Source of the DNA: Dunaliella salina
Taxonomy: Eukaryota > Chlorophyta > Chlorophyceae > Chlamydomonadales > Dunaliellaceae
Assembly (NCBI GenBank): GCA_002284615.2
Contig: MU069443.1
Coordinates: forward strand, 413,772-460,506
Reading direction: 5' to 3'
DNA length: 46,735 nucleotides
Part shown: piece by piece, positions 31,831 through 43,199 of the stretch
Position numbering within the stretch: the stretch's first letter is position 1
Layout of the letters: each line of letters starts with the position of its first letter
Notes under the pieces: model-generated
The model's database searches: none
Told to the model about the DNA's origin: nothing
What the model saw: only the letters and a program-made list of their open reading frames with translations
Program-made: the position numbers and the translations under genes

Positions 31831-32241
31831 AAAAGGGGAAGACAGAGCCAAAACAATACCATGCAGCCCTTTGGACCACACCCAAAGATCTGAGAAAAGA
31901 ACGCTCGTGGCACCATTACAAGTAGTCTTGCATCCATTTTGTTTGCATGGTACAATATGCACAATTGCTAGTATCCACGGAGTTCATGCATGCAACAAAA
32001 GTCTTGCAGCACCACCGCATGCAGCCCCGCATCCCTTTTGCTTATGATGTGCGACGGTGTCAGTGTTCGCAAAGATCCACACATGCGTCAATGGCACTCA
32101 GCCTGCACTTGCTAAACCTGTGTGCTCAGCGGATCTGATTCAAGTTTGCTGCTTCTTTGCTGATCAACCATTTTGTCATAGCAAGCCCTCTTTGTAACAA
32201 ACCATTAGAGCCACACTCCCTCTGGTTTGCTGCTCACTCAC

Positions 32242-32324
32242 AAAGACAAGGTGGAGTCATCGATGATGCGCGCGCCAATTCGAGGATCTGCTTGCATCTC
32301 GCTGCACCGGACCACAATCAGCTC
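32242..32324 (-). CDS. Exon of unidentified minus-strand gene (27 codons)
   Basis: From a CTCTTCACAG acceptor to a GTGAGT donor the exon encodes ELIVVRCSEMQADPRIGARI then IDDSTLS, phase 0 in, 2 out. GC3 is high. Two decayed copies of the acceptor plus GAGCTGATTGTGGTCC lie upstream. It joins 29541-29613 in phase. Confidence 0.62.
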
Positions 32325-32500
32325 CTGTGAAGAGATTACAACAACAATGTAGGCAGTTAAAACTATCTACACCAGCTGCTGCATTGGATCACAACCAGCT
32401 CCAGTGCAGAAAGGAAAAAGAAAAGCAATATAGACAGTGAACTCCCTCCATCAATTGCTGCACTGGATCATCATCAGCTCCTGTGAAGGCCCCATGTCTT
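32325..32500 (-). repeat. 3' splice-site duplicates upstream of 32242-32324
   Basis: On the minus strand GAGCTGGTTGTGATCCAATG and GAGCTGATGATGATCCAGTG follow CTGCACTG and CTTCACAG, echoing the exon start. Confidence 0.7.
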
Positions 32501-32737
32501 GAACATTTTCTCAGTCACGATTCCAAATTCACAATCTACTTCAACTCACGTGCCCAGGAAATCCTATAACCCATTGGACATGCTTCCATACATCAAGTTA
32601 GTATGTGGTAGCTTTCGATTGCGGTGTCACCACTCCTTGTATGGTGATAAAGGAAGAGGACCTTGATCTGGATTGTCGCTTTTGTGAGGCTTCATACTTC
32701 AAAATTGTACCTAACAGAGTCCAATTTTTTTCTGCAG

Positions 32738-32821
32738 CCCCTGAATCCAGGCATCCCAGTATTGGGCTCCCTCATTTCCGCCAAAGAAGAGGTCCACCGC
32801 GCAAACCAGAACTCTCAGTAG
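32738..32821 (+). CDS. Candidate terminal exon (plus strand)
   Basis: A very good acceptor (AATTTTTTTCTGCAG) opens a frame PLNPGIPVLGSLISAKEEVH then RANQNSQ and TAG. The minus strand here also has an open frame (VLVCAVDLFFGGNEGAQYWD) with leading phase matching the exon at 33159-33278, but with poor splice sites. Only one strand is likely coding, and I favour plus on splice-site strength. Confidence 0.35.
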   Translation, partial: PLNPGIPVLGSLISAKEEVHRANQNSQ

Positions 32822-33158
32822 CTTGGATTAAGGAGGTATAAAATGATACATCAAACATGCAACGCGCAGGATCTTGCCGGAATGTCAAGAATGCAAAATG
32901 TGCATTTGTTTGCGTCCTGCTGCAGCCACACGCCATCGTGAATGGCGGAGAAGAAAGGCAAGCACGGAATGTGGGCACAGAGAGACTGCTCATCATATTG
33001 CAAGGCCTCAAACAGCAGACAAACTGGCCGAAATTTCCAGCTTGTGCCCTTCAGTTGCCGACACGCACTACCCTTCATGCCCCAATTTGGGAAATACAAC
33101 AACGCTGTGTGCTCTTGTTGGAGACATGCACACACCGGTATGAATTCCCAGCTTGTAC

Positions 33159-33278
33159 CCCTGTTGCGGACGTGCAAAGGCTTGAAGCCGATGATGTTGC
33201 CGAGGAAATGGTTGTTGGAGCTGTCGAAGATGCCGATGCGGGCGATGTGCAAGTTTGGGGTCCGCAAACCTCGCAAGC
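33159..33278 (-). CDS. Exon of unidentified minus-strand gene (39 codons)
   Basis: After TTTCCCCGCAG, with two leading bases, it encodes LRGLRTPNLHIARIGIFDSS then NNHFLGNIIGFKPLHVRN and ends before GTACAA (or earlier at GTCCGC, 33171). Nearly every third base is C or G. The leading GC completes a Gly codon with the G left by 35392-35520. The pattern recalls a C2-type beta-sandwich, but this is only an impression. A long array of acceptor-like units lies upstream. Confidence 0.65.
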
Positions 33279-34130
33279 CTGCGGGGAAACAGCACCGGCA
33301 GAAATGAAACATGAAAATATTGGCCCTGGGAAATTTGCAAGCCTGCATGGAAACAGCGGCAGTGGAATTAAAAAAGGAAAAGAAAAATTGGGGCCAGCGG
33401 AACTTGCAAGCCTGCAGGGAAGTGGCCGTAGCAGGAACAAAAGAACGGTTCCCCATTTATTGGGGACCTTGCGAGCCCGCAGGGAAGCAGCCACAGCGGA
33501 AAGAGAAAAAAAGAATTGGTGTCTGGGGACTCTGCAAGCCTGCATGAAATCAGCAGTAAGACTTAATTTTTGCACATTGGCAGAAACTGCACATACAATT
33601 GCCTGCAAGGAGCCTGCAACAGCAAAAGCAACTTATAATAATCCCAGCAAGTAAACTGCAGCAGCAAAGATGGCTGATAGTGATGCCTGCAAGGAAAGCA
33701 ACCGCTAACAAAGCACAGAGAAATGCCTGCAAAGAAAATGCCTGCAAAGAAAGGAAATGCCTGCAAATAAAATGCCTGCAAAGACAAATGCCAGCAAAGA
33801 TGGCTGATACTATCAGTGACAGTGATGTCTGCAAGGAAAGCAACCGCTAACAAAGCACAGAGAAATGCCTGCGAAGAACGCGACGGTAAAAAACTTTTGA
33901 AAACGCATATGCTTGCAAACAAAACGAAGCAACACTTGCGCTTGTAGATGCCATGTGAATGCAACAGCCAAACCTGCACAAAGGAATGCCTGCAAGGGAA
34001 ATAGAACAACAAAGACGGCTTTCAGAGATGCCTGCACAACAATTCACAGCAGCAAAAACGGACCATACGAATGCCTATCATCAGGAGCAGCCAGAAATGC
34101 TGCACGAAAGATACGCCTGCAAAAGATCAA
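33279..34130 (-). repeat. Long 3' splice-site array (pyrimidine tract + CAG|GC units)
   Basis: On the minus strand the block repeats TTTCCATGCAGGCTTGCAA, TTCCCTGCAGGCTTGCAA and TCTTTGCAGGCATTT-type units more than a dozen times, with spacing falling from about 65-75 bases near the exon to 15-30 bases further away. Each resembles the acceptor and first bases of exon 33159-33278. Two near-identical 50-base stretches lie at 33678 and 33820. Confidence 0.8.
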
Positions 34131-35273
34131 AACAGCAACATAAGCAACTGGATAAAGGCATGCACACGACATGACAATTCAAGCTTCAGGACGTCCCCAT
34201 GAACAATTCACGCCTTCCTTAGGCGAATTGTCTCACACAGAGTTTCTTGACTGTATCTCAGGATCTCCATCACAAATGGATTGGAATGGTGCCAAATCTG
34301 GAGCCACTCTCGTGCCGGTGCACCAGTTTGCGACTTGAAAATTTCCAAAATTTTTTGTTACCCTCAACTCTAGTGCAAGGCAGGGCCTGAATTGAGCCCA
34401 AGACCAGCAAAAACACTCGCTCTGCAACGGTATAACTCTCAGTCGCGAGTTCCAGTCACAACATCAATTACCCCATTTCTATATCAATTGAAGCATCATA
34501 ATACCCTTTAAATCTGTGCCAAATCAAGGGCAGCAGCTTGCAGCACGAACAAGCTAACGGAGGTCCTATCTTCCGCGCCAACATCCGTCCTGATGGTTGG
34601 ACCCCCCCCCCCCAAGGGGGACACTCTCACCCAATGCCCCCCCACAAAATCTGGTATGACATACAGCATGAATAGACGTCCTCAGAGCAGCGTAAGTCCA
34701 GGAGCGCTGGTCATTTGGTGTAAATTTGAACATCCACCTTTTTTTGCCGAAATAGGTGCAAAACAGCTTCTGAGCCACCCACACACAGTACCTCTGCGTT
34801 CTGCAAATCTCAATGTCTGTGATACGTAATTATTTTTTGTTAACCTCACGTGGCAGGCAGACCTCTGTAAAAGCTCTGTGTAATTGAGCTGTTTTAGCAA
34901 TTTCCCAGCACTGTCAAGCTTGTTGCAAGGTAAACCATTTGTCAATGCTAACAGGGCTGCATGTTTCAGCACCCACTAGAGAAGAAGCAAAACAATGCTT
35001 CTCTATGCTTGCGCAATTAAGCTGGTCCGTCTTTAAAACATTGTCAAAGTCCAGAAATCTTGACAGCTTTGCACTCAGTGCCTGCTCATCACAGAAGAGG
35101 AATAGCAGCCATTCCCCGCCTGGGCTTTCAACTTGGTCCCTTTTTTTTTTTCATAAGCTTTCACATTCCAGGCCACAAACACAGCTTCTATATCTCAAAC
35201 TCTCTTCCTCAAGTACTTCCCTGTGCATCCAGCCAACAGTGCAAGCCCCCCACCTTTCTTACCCGCGCTTTAC

Positions 35274-35370
35274 CTTTACAAGCTGCATCCCAAATTGCCA
35301 CTCAGGCACATAGTCCTTGTTCAGGGCCCAACCAGCAGCAAATGCTAGGTCCAGAAAGCATATGCATCCA
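35274..35370 (-). pseudogene. Diverged second copy of the 35392-35520 exon
   Basis: The minus strand reads FLDLAFAAGWALNKDYVPEW then QFGMQLVK before a GTAAAG donor, clearly related to the intact exon just upstream. It could be a decaying duplicate, or an alternative exon. Confidence 0.5.
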
Positions 35371-35391
35371 ACCAGCAGTGCAGGCCCTTAC

Positions 35392-35520
35392 CTGTCTTGC
35401 CCACGCCCTCTGCCTTCACAAGCTGCATCCCAAATTGCCACACAGGTGCGGAGTCCTCGATCAGGACCCCATCAGCTGTGTAGGCCAGGTCCAAAAAGCC
35501 CTGGTGCCCTGGCTCCAGAA
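35392..35520 (-). CDS. Exon of unidentified minus-strand gene (42 codons)
   Basis: From an ACAACCAG acceptor to a GTAAGG donor, with two leading bases and one trailing base, it encodes LEPGHQGFLDLAYTADGVLI then EDSAPVWQFGMQLVKAEGVG and KT. GC3 is high. Its phase matches 33159-33278. Five 130-bp units upstream copy its acceptor and start, and a diverged duplicate of the exon lies downstream. The family was not recognised. Confidence 0.65.
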
Positions 35521-36118
35521 CTGGTTGTACTATATCGCATAACCTGAGGTGCAGAGGCCATGTGGGCACAGCCACGCTTTCAATTGGACTATGCCAAGGG
35601 CAGGTCAACTGGCTACTCGTCCAGAAAGCCCTGGTGCCCTGGCTCGAGAACTGGTTGTACTATATTGCATAATCTGAGGTGCAGAGGTCATGTGGGCACA
35701 GCCACACTTTCAATTGTACTATGCCAAGGGGAGGTCAACTGGCCTACTTGTCCAGAAAGCCCTGGTGTCCTGGCTCGAGCTCTGGTTGTACTATATTGCA
35801 TAACCTGAGGTGCAGAGGTCATGTGGGCACAGCCACGGTTTCAATTGGACTATGCCAAGGGCAGGTCAACTGGCTACTTGTCCAGAAAGCCCTGGTGTCC
35901 TGGCTCGAGAACTGGTTGTACTATGTCGCGTAATATGAGGTGCAGAGGTCATGTGGGCACAGCCGCGCTTTGAAATGTACTATGCCAAGGGGAGGTCAAC
36001 TGGCTACTTGTCCAGAAAGCCCTGGTGTCCTGGCTCAAGAACTGGTTGTACTATGCCGCATAACCTGAGGTGCAGAGGTCATGTGGGCACAGCCACACTT
36101 TCAATTGTACTTTGCTAT
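35521..36118 (-). repeat. 3' splice-site array, 130-bp units
   Basis: The landmark GGTGCAGAGGTCATGTGGGC (plus strand) occurs at 35548, 35678, 35809, 35939 and 36069. On the minus strand each unit contains GTACAACCAG followed by TTCTCGAGCCAGG(A/G)CACCAG, copying the exon 35392-35520 start. Confidence 0.9.
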
Positions 36119-39100
36119 TGAAACACCATGTTGCCAATGTAAGACTTTTCTTGAAATACCATGTTGCCAAAAGAGAACTGGAAGACAACACCTTACCAGG
36201 GAAGTTCATACCCTCTGGTAATCCAATAAACTATGCAGCTTGGGCGCAGGCCAAACCAGGTCATGTCGAATACAGAGTTTCCAATGGTATTGCCAGGTTG
36301 GGCCCTAAAGCTTTACCAATTGTCCCAGGCAAATCAAATCTTTTACATCAAGCCTGGTCGATAACACCCATACCCAAGCAAAACACCCTGCAGGAAAGAG
36401 GAGGGGGGGTGGATGCCCCTTTCTCGACCTGCATGCTTTCAGTCATCGTTACTCACTCTCTGTGTGTCATGAACAACACTAAAGCTCTGCAACTTGCAGC
36501 ATGCAGTATAGTCTGGGCTGCAGGGTAACCCTTCATGCTCATGCAGGGGCAGTTCCCAAGTTGCCTCCCTTACAGCCTCTGCTCTCCTTGTTGGGCGGAC
36601 AAAGGCCTGTTCTTAGTGGTGCTCCAGGGACCACACCCCCGCCCTGAGGTGAGGGTCACTTCATAGGGGCTACTAGATGCAGGCGGAAGTTCACAGGTTG
36701 CAGACCCGCACAGTGCAGGCTGCTTCTTGCCCAAGGAAATAAGGGTTACCCTCAAAAATTGAAACAGAGCTTATTAACTCATCCTGAAGGTTGGTGGATG
36801 AGTAATTACAGGAAACTAAAATGCAAGCAGATTACTTGCAGACACTCACTTGTAACTACGGGGTGTACGTACCGTGGCCAGGCTTCTTTCTCTTGTACTT
36901 GGGACTCAGGATTATGAGGCAGGTTGGGTAGACCGGACACATCATTATGTGTCTCTCAGAAACCTCGTTGAGGACCCTTTCGACCCCCTGAACTTGATAC
37001 ATTTTGCCTGGCAGTGAGAGCTTCACCTTTTACTTGCTGGATAGCATATAAATGTCTTCTACCTGGTAGGTAGGGCCCTTGCAATTACCTACTCTAAGGT
37101 GAGGGGAGAGTAGCATGTGAGCAGCTTGACAAAATGCGCATGCTCTCCAATAATGCAGAAGTGCAGGAAAGGCGATGCCTGAGAGCGTTTCTTGTGTGGG
37201 ATGGAGTGCTTGAATTATTGCAAGGAGTGCAGCATGTGGTTGTTGTAGTTGTGTAACCTCTGGAGGTCCTTTTTGCTGGCTGTGCCGTTTATAATGAAAT
37301 TAAGCAGCGCATGCATTTGTGCATTTGTGCATTGCCCGCTTGATGGGTGCAGCGCAAGGGTTACAGTGTCAGTGTTTCAGCTTCTGAGCACTAAACTAAC
37401 TTCCCTGAATTCCACTCTTCTGGACTCAGACCATCCCAACAGGGATCACAGCTTCACCGCAAGACAATTCTTCACTTCCACGATTATGTTCAGTTACCTC
37501 CATATGCTATGCTGACCTCCATACATTTAAAAAGGGATGGGGTTGGTCACAATTTGACGTTTTTTATCGCGTTTTGGCACCTTTTGTGCTGGATTCTCTC
37601 AAAGGTGGAAAGTTTTCTGAATTGCTGGGAAAAGTCTTTCCAACTTTATTCCCAGGATTACTATGTCAACCTTCATTTCTTCGTGAAACACCATGTCCAC
37701 CAGAAAAAGATGAAAATCGAAGGACCCCAGATCACCCTCATGGCATTAGGTGACACGAAAGCTGCCCACAGCTGAACCCTGGGTCCCATTTCTTGCTCCA
37801 AAAGCCAAGCCTGTATTACCCTAACGTGTCAAGCAAATATCCTGCATATTCAGGGAAAGGGGAAGAGGAGCTCATCAGGGCTTTTTTTTTTTCCGTTTTG
37901 GTGAAACCCAGATTTCATTACTCGGAGGGAAATCCCCTTGATTGAGAAGTGCCACTTTATTACTTTGTCCCCACCAAACCAAGCCCGCCGCCAGGCCTCT
38001 GGCCTCGCGGCTGCTTAAGGTGATAAGTTTTTCACCTAAAATGCTGCATCGCGTCGCGCTTTTACGCTTGAAGTACTTCATCATACGCACAGCTCAAAGT
38101 CATATCTCGTGCGCTTAGCAAGCGCACCAGTCCATCAAGCAAAAAAGTTGAATATCCATGCAATTCCAAGTGTTCGAGTTCTCCAAGTCCAAGCAACCAA
38201 GTCATATCATGTCCCAGATAACAAGTCAGCCAAGCATATTCCACTTCACCAACATCCCCTCACACCATGTACCCAAGTCCACGCTTCTTTTTGGCATCCA
38301 ATCACCTGCCCAATGCATCTGGGGAAGGGGAAAAGCTCAAATTGCACAACATATTTTTGGGACTCACAAATTTACATCATACTTTGAATTCACCATCATT
38401 GACTTGAGTGTTTGAACGCCCAAAACCAAATCGCCTTTCCTGCAGTTCCCAGATCAAATCTTGTTCGGTGCAACTGGGGCCCCTCTAACCCAACACCTTT
38501 CTCCTGGGCACGTTGCCCATTTTATTAAGACCCCAGCCTCCAAAATCCCGGATTTTATTATGAATATAATAGTGTAATGAAAAGAAAAAGCCCTGGAGCT
38601 CGTCTTTTTACCTTTTCGGCATCCCTTATGCTGGAATTTGGGCAAAGCCCTGAACATGGGGTTTGCCCAAGTCCCATATACCGGGTTGTGAGCCCTGTGT
38701 TTGCCTGTTCCCCATTAAAGTTCACACCTGCTACCCTGGCCCTCCCAGAGCAACACCTGCCCTGACGAGTGGCATGCAGGCAAAGCAATAATTTTTAGGT
38801 AACCTGTTACTTTAAAACTCCCTTGCTTGAAGGCTGATAAGAATGTGGCCAGCATGGCCTGCCTGGCCCACTTCCTACCTTGAAGCTTGACGTGCTTGCC
38901 AAACAAAATTTTGGGGGTTGGGGGGGACCAAATTTGTTTGGCTGTGTGGCACAGCAGGCAACAAAATCGGGAACAAGTTTTATGTTCGGTACCCCGGAAG
39001 GAGCAGGCATGTCCTTGAAACCTGGCTCGGCTACCCATGGAATGGCATGCATGAACCAAGCAGTTTCACCATCAGTGGATGCAGAGTTAGCCCGTGCGTC

Positions 39101-39170
39101 CGTTCAATAAAAGGCTCACTCTGCAAATTTGAACTAACTTTGCAATCCATTCGAAAGGCTGGTCATGCAT
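36119..39170. other. 3 kb without a firmly supported exon
   Basis: The plus-strand frame 36070-36528 is open for 152 codons (LEDNTLPGKFIPSGNPINYA within it), but starts in the repeat array and has low GC3. Other frames at 37249-37775 are AT-rich. A 10-base T run lies near 37882. Confidence 0.3.
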
Positions 39171-39171
39171 G

Positions 39172-39213
39172 GCTTATGCTGCTGATGAGGTCCTGATCGA
39201 GGACTCCACACCA
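39172..39213 (+). pseudogene. Inverted fragment of the 35392-35520 exon
   Basis: The plus strand reads AYAADEVLIEDSTP, matching AYTADGVLIEDSAP of the minus-strand exon with a stop soon after. The fragment is on the opposite strand 3.7 kb away. Confidence 0.55.
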
Positions 39214-39259
39214 TGACTAACAGGGAAAAGCTGCAATTTTGCATTTCATCAGCTAAAGG

Positions 39260-39410
39260 GTTTCTCCCACTCCATTTCAATTTACCCCACTCCATTTCAA
39301 TTTATCCCACTCCATTTCAATTTCTCGGTGTAATTATATGGTCTTTCTTGGTGTAATGATATGGTCTTCCACTCCATTTCAATTTCTCGGTGTAATGATA
39401 TGGTCTTGTG
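39260..39410. repeat. Short tandem repeats (CACTCCATTTCAATTT and GGTGTAATGATATGGTCTT)
   Basis: Two nested units of roughly 22 and 40 bases. Confidence 0.85.
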
Positions 39411-39615
39411 GCACATGGCTACCACATCACCATGAGCCAGCGGTTTTGAGGGGAGGATGATGGCACAAGGAGATTTAGGCACAAAACAGGGGCTCATGTC
39501 GCAGCAAATTTGGCATAAGTGAGCCCCGATGGGCGCCTCTCAAGCCTAGGCGCTACCCAAGGGTGGCGCACACCTGCAGAGAGCATACAAAAAGCAGGCA
39601 TTTTTGTTCCACACA

Positions 39616-39750
39616 TCAGCCCTCTGATGAGACTCAGCCCTCTGATGAGACTGATGAGACAGCCCTCTGATGAGACTATGACAGCCCTCTGGTGAGACTA
39701 CGGTGAGACAGCCCTCTGATGAGACTCAGCCCTCTGATGAGACTACGACT
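39616..39750. repeat. Short tandem repeat (CAGCCCTCTGATGAGACT)
   Basis: About six units with variable ATGAGAC spacers. Confidence 0.88.
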
Positions 39751-40199
39751 GTGGCCTGTGAGTCATAGGGTACGGTGCTGAAGCTCTCACAGTTTCCCAA
39801 TCAGAATGGGCAGGTCCCTTTGCCACAAATCCAACAAAATATTGACCTACTAGCCCAGCACTGTTTTTTTCTTAATGCACCCAGCAATGCAAGCCACGCC
39901 GCACTGGAAAAAAAACATTTCATGCTAGATGCAGCACTCCACCATCCAAGCCTTACTCGGAGTGCAAGCCCGAAGGTATTCTGTGCCTTGATGCATGTGG
40001 GGAGCGGTTCTGCTGCCACTTTGATTTCTTTTCTTTCAGGCATGGAGTGGAAACTGTGATGTTTAAGCGCATTGTGCTTCAGCGTCATGACCGGCGGGTC
40101 TCACTCAGTGTCGGTGATAACTAGGGTCCGCCAATCAGCTTGTTGGAAGGAAGACATGCAATAAACATGGTGCATCTCAAGAGAATTGGCCAACCCTGG

Positions 40200-40255
40200 T
40201 GAGTACTGTTGGGTCTTTCCTTGATGCATGATGGCCGTTGCCCAGCATTGATTTA
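40200..40255 (+). mobile_element. Solo LINE-like 3' end
   Basis: GTACTGTTGGGTCTTTCCTT, a partly mispaired hairpin (40228-40248) and TTTAACTTTT match the 3' end of the 5-17 kb family. Confidence 0.5.
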
Positions 40256-40999
40256 ACTTTTCCGGCATCTACAGTAGCTCTTCCAGCAGCAGCGGGATGC
40301 CGCCGCAGCAGGAGAGTTCTTTTTCATGAGTTATCACACATGATCTTGTCTCCGCTGTGCTTTACGTTTGAAGTTCATGACTGGGTGTGCCACCGCGTCC
40401 TAAACATACTTTTCATACGATGCTTTTCGACCAGGCAATTCAAATAACTGCTGATATCCTCGACTCTCTCATTGTTCAAGTGCCCCTCACGAATCGCTTT
40501 CCTGTTGATTAAATCCTGGCCTCCCTGAAGAATAACATGCACGGTGCGGCAATTTTTTGTGCTTCTTCCCTGCTCTTCATAATTTCTGGAACCACTACGT
40601 CCTCCTCTGCTACTTTGAATGGCTGGTCCGGTACACTAGAATTCCAACTGATTTTAAAATCTGCTGTTTTGTCTACAAACAATCCCAATCATCATGTTTT
40701 ATAAATGTCGCGGGTGTGCCTGGTTTTTTGTCCCTGCATGATAATCACCATTTTTGATCTTTTTGATCATTACGCTTGGCTGAGGTGGGGTTTTCCAGGT
40801 GTTCTCTCATTTCTACTTTTCCTTAGAAACCAACCAAATTTTCATTACAGCCCAGCAGTCATGCGTTTTGACTGAGTGGCTCTTTCCTTGTAACCCTTGT
40901 AATCCTAAAGTAGCTCTTCACCAAGGGTCACCTGTTCTCCTGCCTGTGTAATTTTTTTTCCATATTCGGGGTGGACGCTCTAATAGTAATGAGTATGCT

Positions 41000-41329
41000 A
41001 CCTCCGCAACCTCCGCACCCTCCTCCGCATCTGGCAAGCTCTTTTACCAAAAGGGTCACCTCTTCTGCTTGCTCTTTTGCTTGTTTTGCGTAAGGAACCC
41101 CTTTGCGTTGTGCTTGAAGAGCTTGTCAGCTCTTCACCAAAAGGTTGACATGTTCTGCTTGTGCTTTTGCTTGCTTTGCGAAAGGGACACCTTTCAATTG
41201 TGCTTGAAGCGCTTGTTAGCTCTTTACCAAAATTGTCACCTGTTCTGCTTGTTCTTTTGCTCGCTTTGCAAAAGGGATGCCTTTGCACTGCGCTTGAAAT
41301 GTTTGCAAGCCCTCCAACTTAGAGATTAC
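41000..41329 (-). repeat. 5' splice-site array downstream of exon 41330-41436
   Basis: On the minus strand, about 88-bp units repeat the exon end (TTTTGCAAAGCAAGCAAAAG then AACAAGCAGAACAG) followed by GTGACA, GTCAAC or GTGACC. Three copies follow the real donor GTAATC. Confidence 0.85.
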
Positions 41330-41436
41330 CTGTTCTGCTTGTTCTTTTGCTTGCTTTGCAAAAGGGACGCCTTGGCGTTGTGCTTGAACCGCTTGTTGGG
41401 GGTGGCCAGCTCAACAGTATGCACGTAGGCCATCTT
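41330..41436 (-). CDS. Exon of unidentified minus-strand gene (35 codons)
   Basis: From ATGCCTGCAG to GTAATC the exon encodes KMAYVHTVELATPNKRFKHN then AKASLLQSKQKNKQN, phase 0 in, 2 out. The first 25 codons have high GC3. The end is Lys/Gln-rich and is the part repeated in the array below. The family is unknown. Confidence 0.6.
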
Positions 41437-41824
41437 CTGCAGGCATTCGAAGAATGTGGGCAAGGTAGATGTTCTTTTCTTTCTTTTGTGAGCCTGCTTA
41501 GGACATTCTGAATCGGTGCATGTGGAGAAAAAATTTGATTGCAGGACCCAAGTTCATAGGTTTCAATGCGTCAGGTCTCCTATGCCTCTCTCAAAAGCTA
41601 GAGCACTACATGTGGGACGGTCACCTTTACCCAGCTCTTTACAACCATTGTATAAAAGGCTTTTGGATCCATTGAATGGATCCAAAAGCATTGGTCTGGG
41701 GGTGAACACCCCTGCCTTTTATTTCCATTGAATGGACCCAAACGCATGATAAAATGAATCCAGAGGTATCAGTGAGGCAAGCCTCCAAACTTGCAATATT
41801 TTCCTATCCATGACTCAGCCATGC

Positions 41825-41922
41825 CCCACGAGAAATAAAAGATGGCGCCCATGGGATTGTCCTGCTTCTCGAAAGAGCGCAAGAAAGAGTTGGTCCCGAG
41901 AGGCTTGCGCAGAGCCAGCAAG
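41825..41922 (-). CDS. Exon of unidentified minus-strand gene (about 32 codons)
   Basis: After CTTGGTCAG, with one leading base, it encodes LLALRKPLGTNSFLRSFEKQ then DNPMGAIFYFSW and perhaps GMAE. GC3 is high in this frame and low in the competing one. The donor is uncertain (GTGGGG near 41832, or GTCATG). Four tandem copies of its acceptor lie upstream. Confidence 0.55.
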
Positions 41923-42015
41923 CTGACCAAGCACTTACACAAAACCCTGACCAAGCACTAACACGAAATTCTGACCAAGCACTTATACAAAATTCTGACC
42001 AAGCACTTCCACAAT
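41923..42015 (-). repeat. Four tandem 3' splice sites (about 23-bp units)
   Basis: On the minus strand TTGTGTAAGTGCTTGGTCAG and variants occur four times in a row, ending at the acceptor of exon 41825-41922. Confidence 0.85.
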
Positions 42016-42439
42016 CCGGATACTCTGAAGTCAACGGGTGTTTGTGGCTTGGACATTTACTGACGTGTCACACCCTGCACCTTTTGCCAGCCTTTTCCAA
42101 CCTCTGTTCCAGGGCAGACAGTTCAAACACCAGCTTGCAGGCCCCTCGCAATGTTCTGCACAGCGCAGTCATAGCAGCAGTGCCGCAATCCAACTCTTAT
42201 TGCATTCGTTTTGAAGCTCATTCGATACCGTTGCGACGCTATTGTATTACAACGCTGGCATATTATGAGGTGCCAAAAAATTTTCATTAATTTATTCATG
42301 AGCTTTGAGGTTTTACGAGATTGTCCGGGGAAACTTGAAATTTGCAAACTTCTGCGTCTTTGCGCTCATGCACTGGTTCTTCGTCTCTACTCAACCCCTT
42401 CTCTCATCTCTATATCTGAGGATTCCGTGGTGTCCTCAG

Positions 42440-42549
42440 ACACCTCCTGCCCCTGCCTCTGCCCCCTCTGCCCCTGCCCCTCCAGCCCCTGCCCCTGGCC
42501 CTGGTGAGGCCCCTGGCCCAATCAGTCCACCTCCTCATCTAAGGAAAAG
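42440..42549 (+). CDS. Candidate Pro/Ala-rich exon (plus strand)
   Basis: After GTGTCCTCAG the frame reads TPPAPASAPSAPAPPAPAPG and continues to HLRK before GTGATG. Low complexity makes the coding call weak. Confidence 0.25.
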
Positions 42550-42869
42550 GTGATGCTCGCAGTTAGACTGCCATTCTCCTGCCTCTCTGGCCCTGCACCT
42601 CCAGCTTCAGCCACACCTGCTGCTGCGTCTCCCATTCAGCTGCCTTTGCGGATGTCCTCCAGGCTCCTTAGCCTGGAAGCTTGATGGGGACCAGCTGAAC
42701 CCACACTACCTCGGGGGAAGGTGGAGTATGAACCGCAAGCAGGATTCTGGGCCATACAAGAGAAAGGGGGCCTCCAGTAAAAACGACTGACTGCTAGCTT
42801 GTTCATAAAAAAGAAAGAAGTTCATGGGCCATACACCCCATGTCATCGGGATTTCCTGCCCCTTCGCAG

Positions 42870-42941
42870 CATGAGGCTGCATTTTGGGGCGCTGTAATCT
42901 GCTTAATCTGCGCCTACACCTCTTACAAGGCCTTGAAAAGG
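42870..42941 (+). CDS. Candidate membrane-segment exon (plus strand)
   Basis: A strong acceptor (TTTCCTGCCCCTTCGCAG) and a GTAATT donor bound HEAAFWGAVICLICAYTSYK then ALKR, a plausible transmembrane helix followed by basic residues. A loosely similar YEPQAGFWAI stretch lies at 42720. No partner exon was found. Confidence 0.35.
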
Positions 42942-43199
42942 GTAATTCCTGAGGACAATCCACACTGCGAGGACCTCAAATAGTAATTTAAATCGCAATA
43001 CCCCAGCGTCGCTATGATAGCATATCATCAGCTGGCAGGCTCCATGCATTTCCCCCAAATTTGCAAGCATTGATCCGCACATGCTACCCTGGCCTGCCTG
43101 TGCAGACTCTGCTTCTTTAAGACAGGTTGTGCAGCACACCTTCTATTCTCGGCACCGGGCACACCATCCTTAAAATCGCAAGGACCAAACCCTGCATGG

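Noticed and set aside
32857..33654. 265-codon plus-strand open frame
   Set aside because: It is antisense to the GC3-rich exon at 33159-33278 and to the acceptor array, so it is a shadow.
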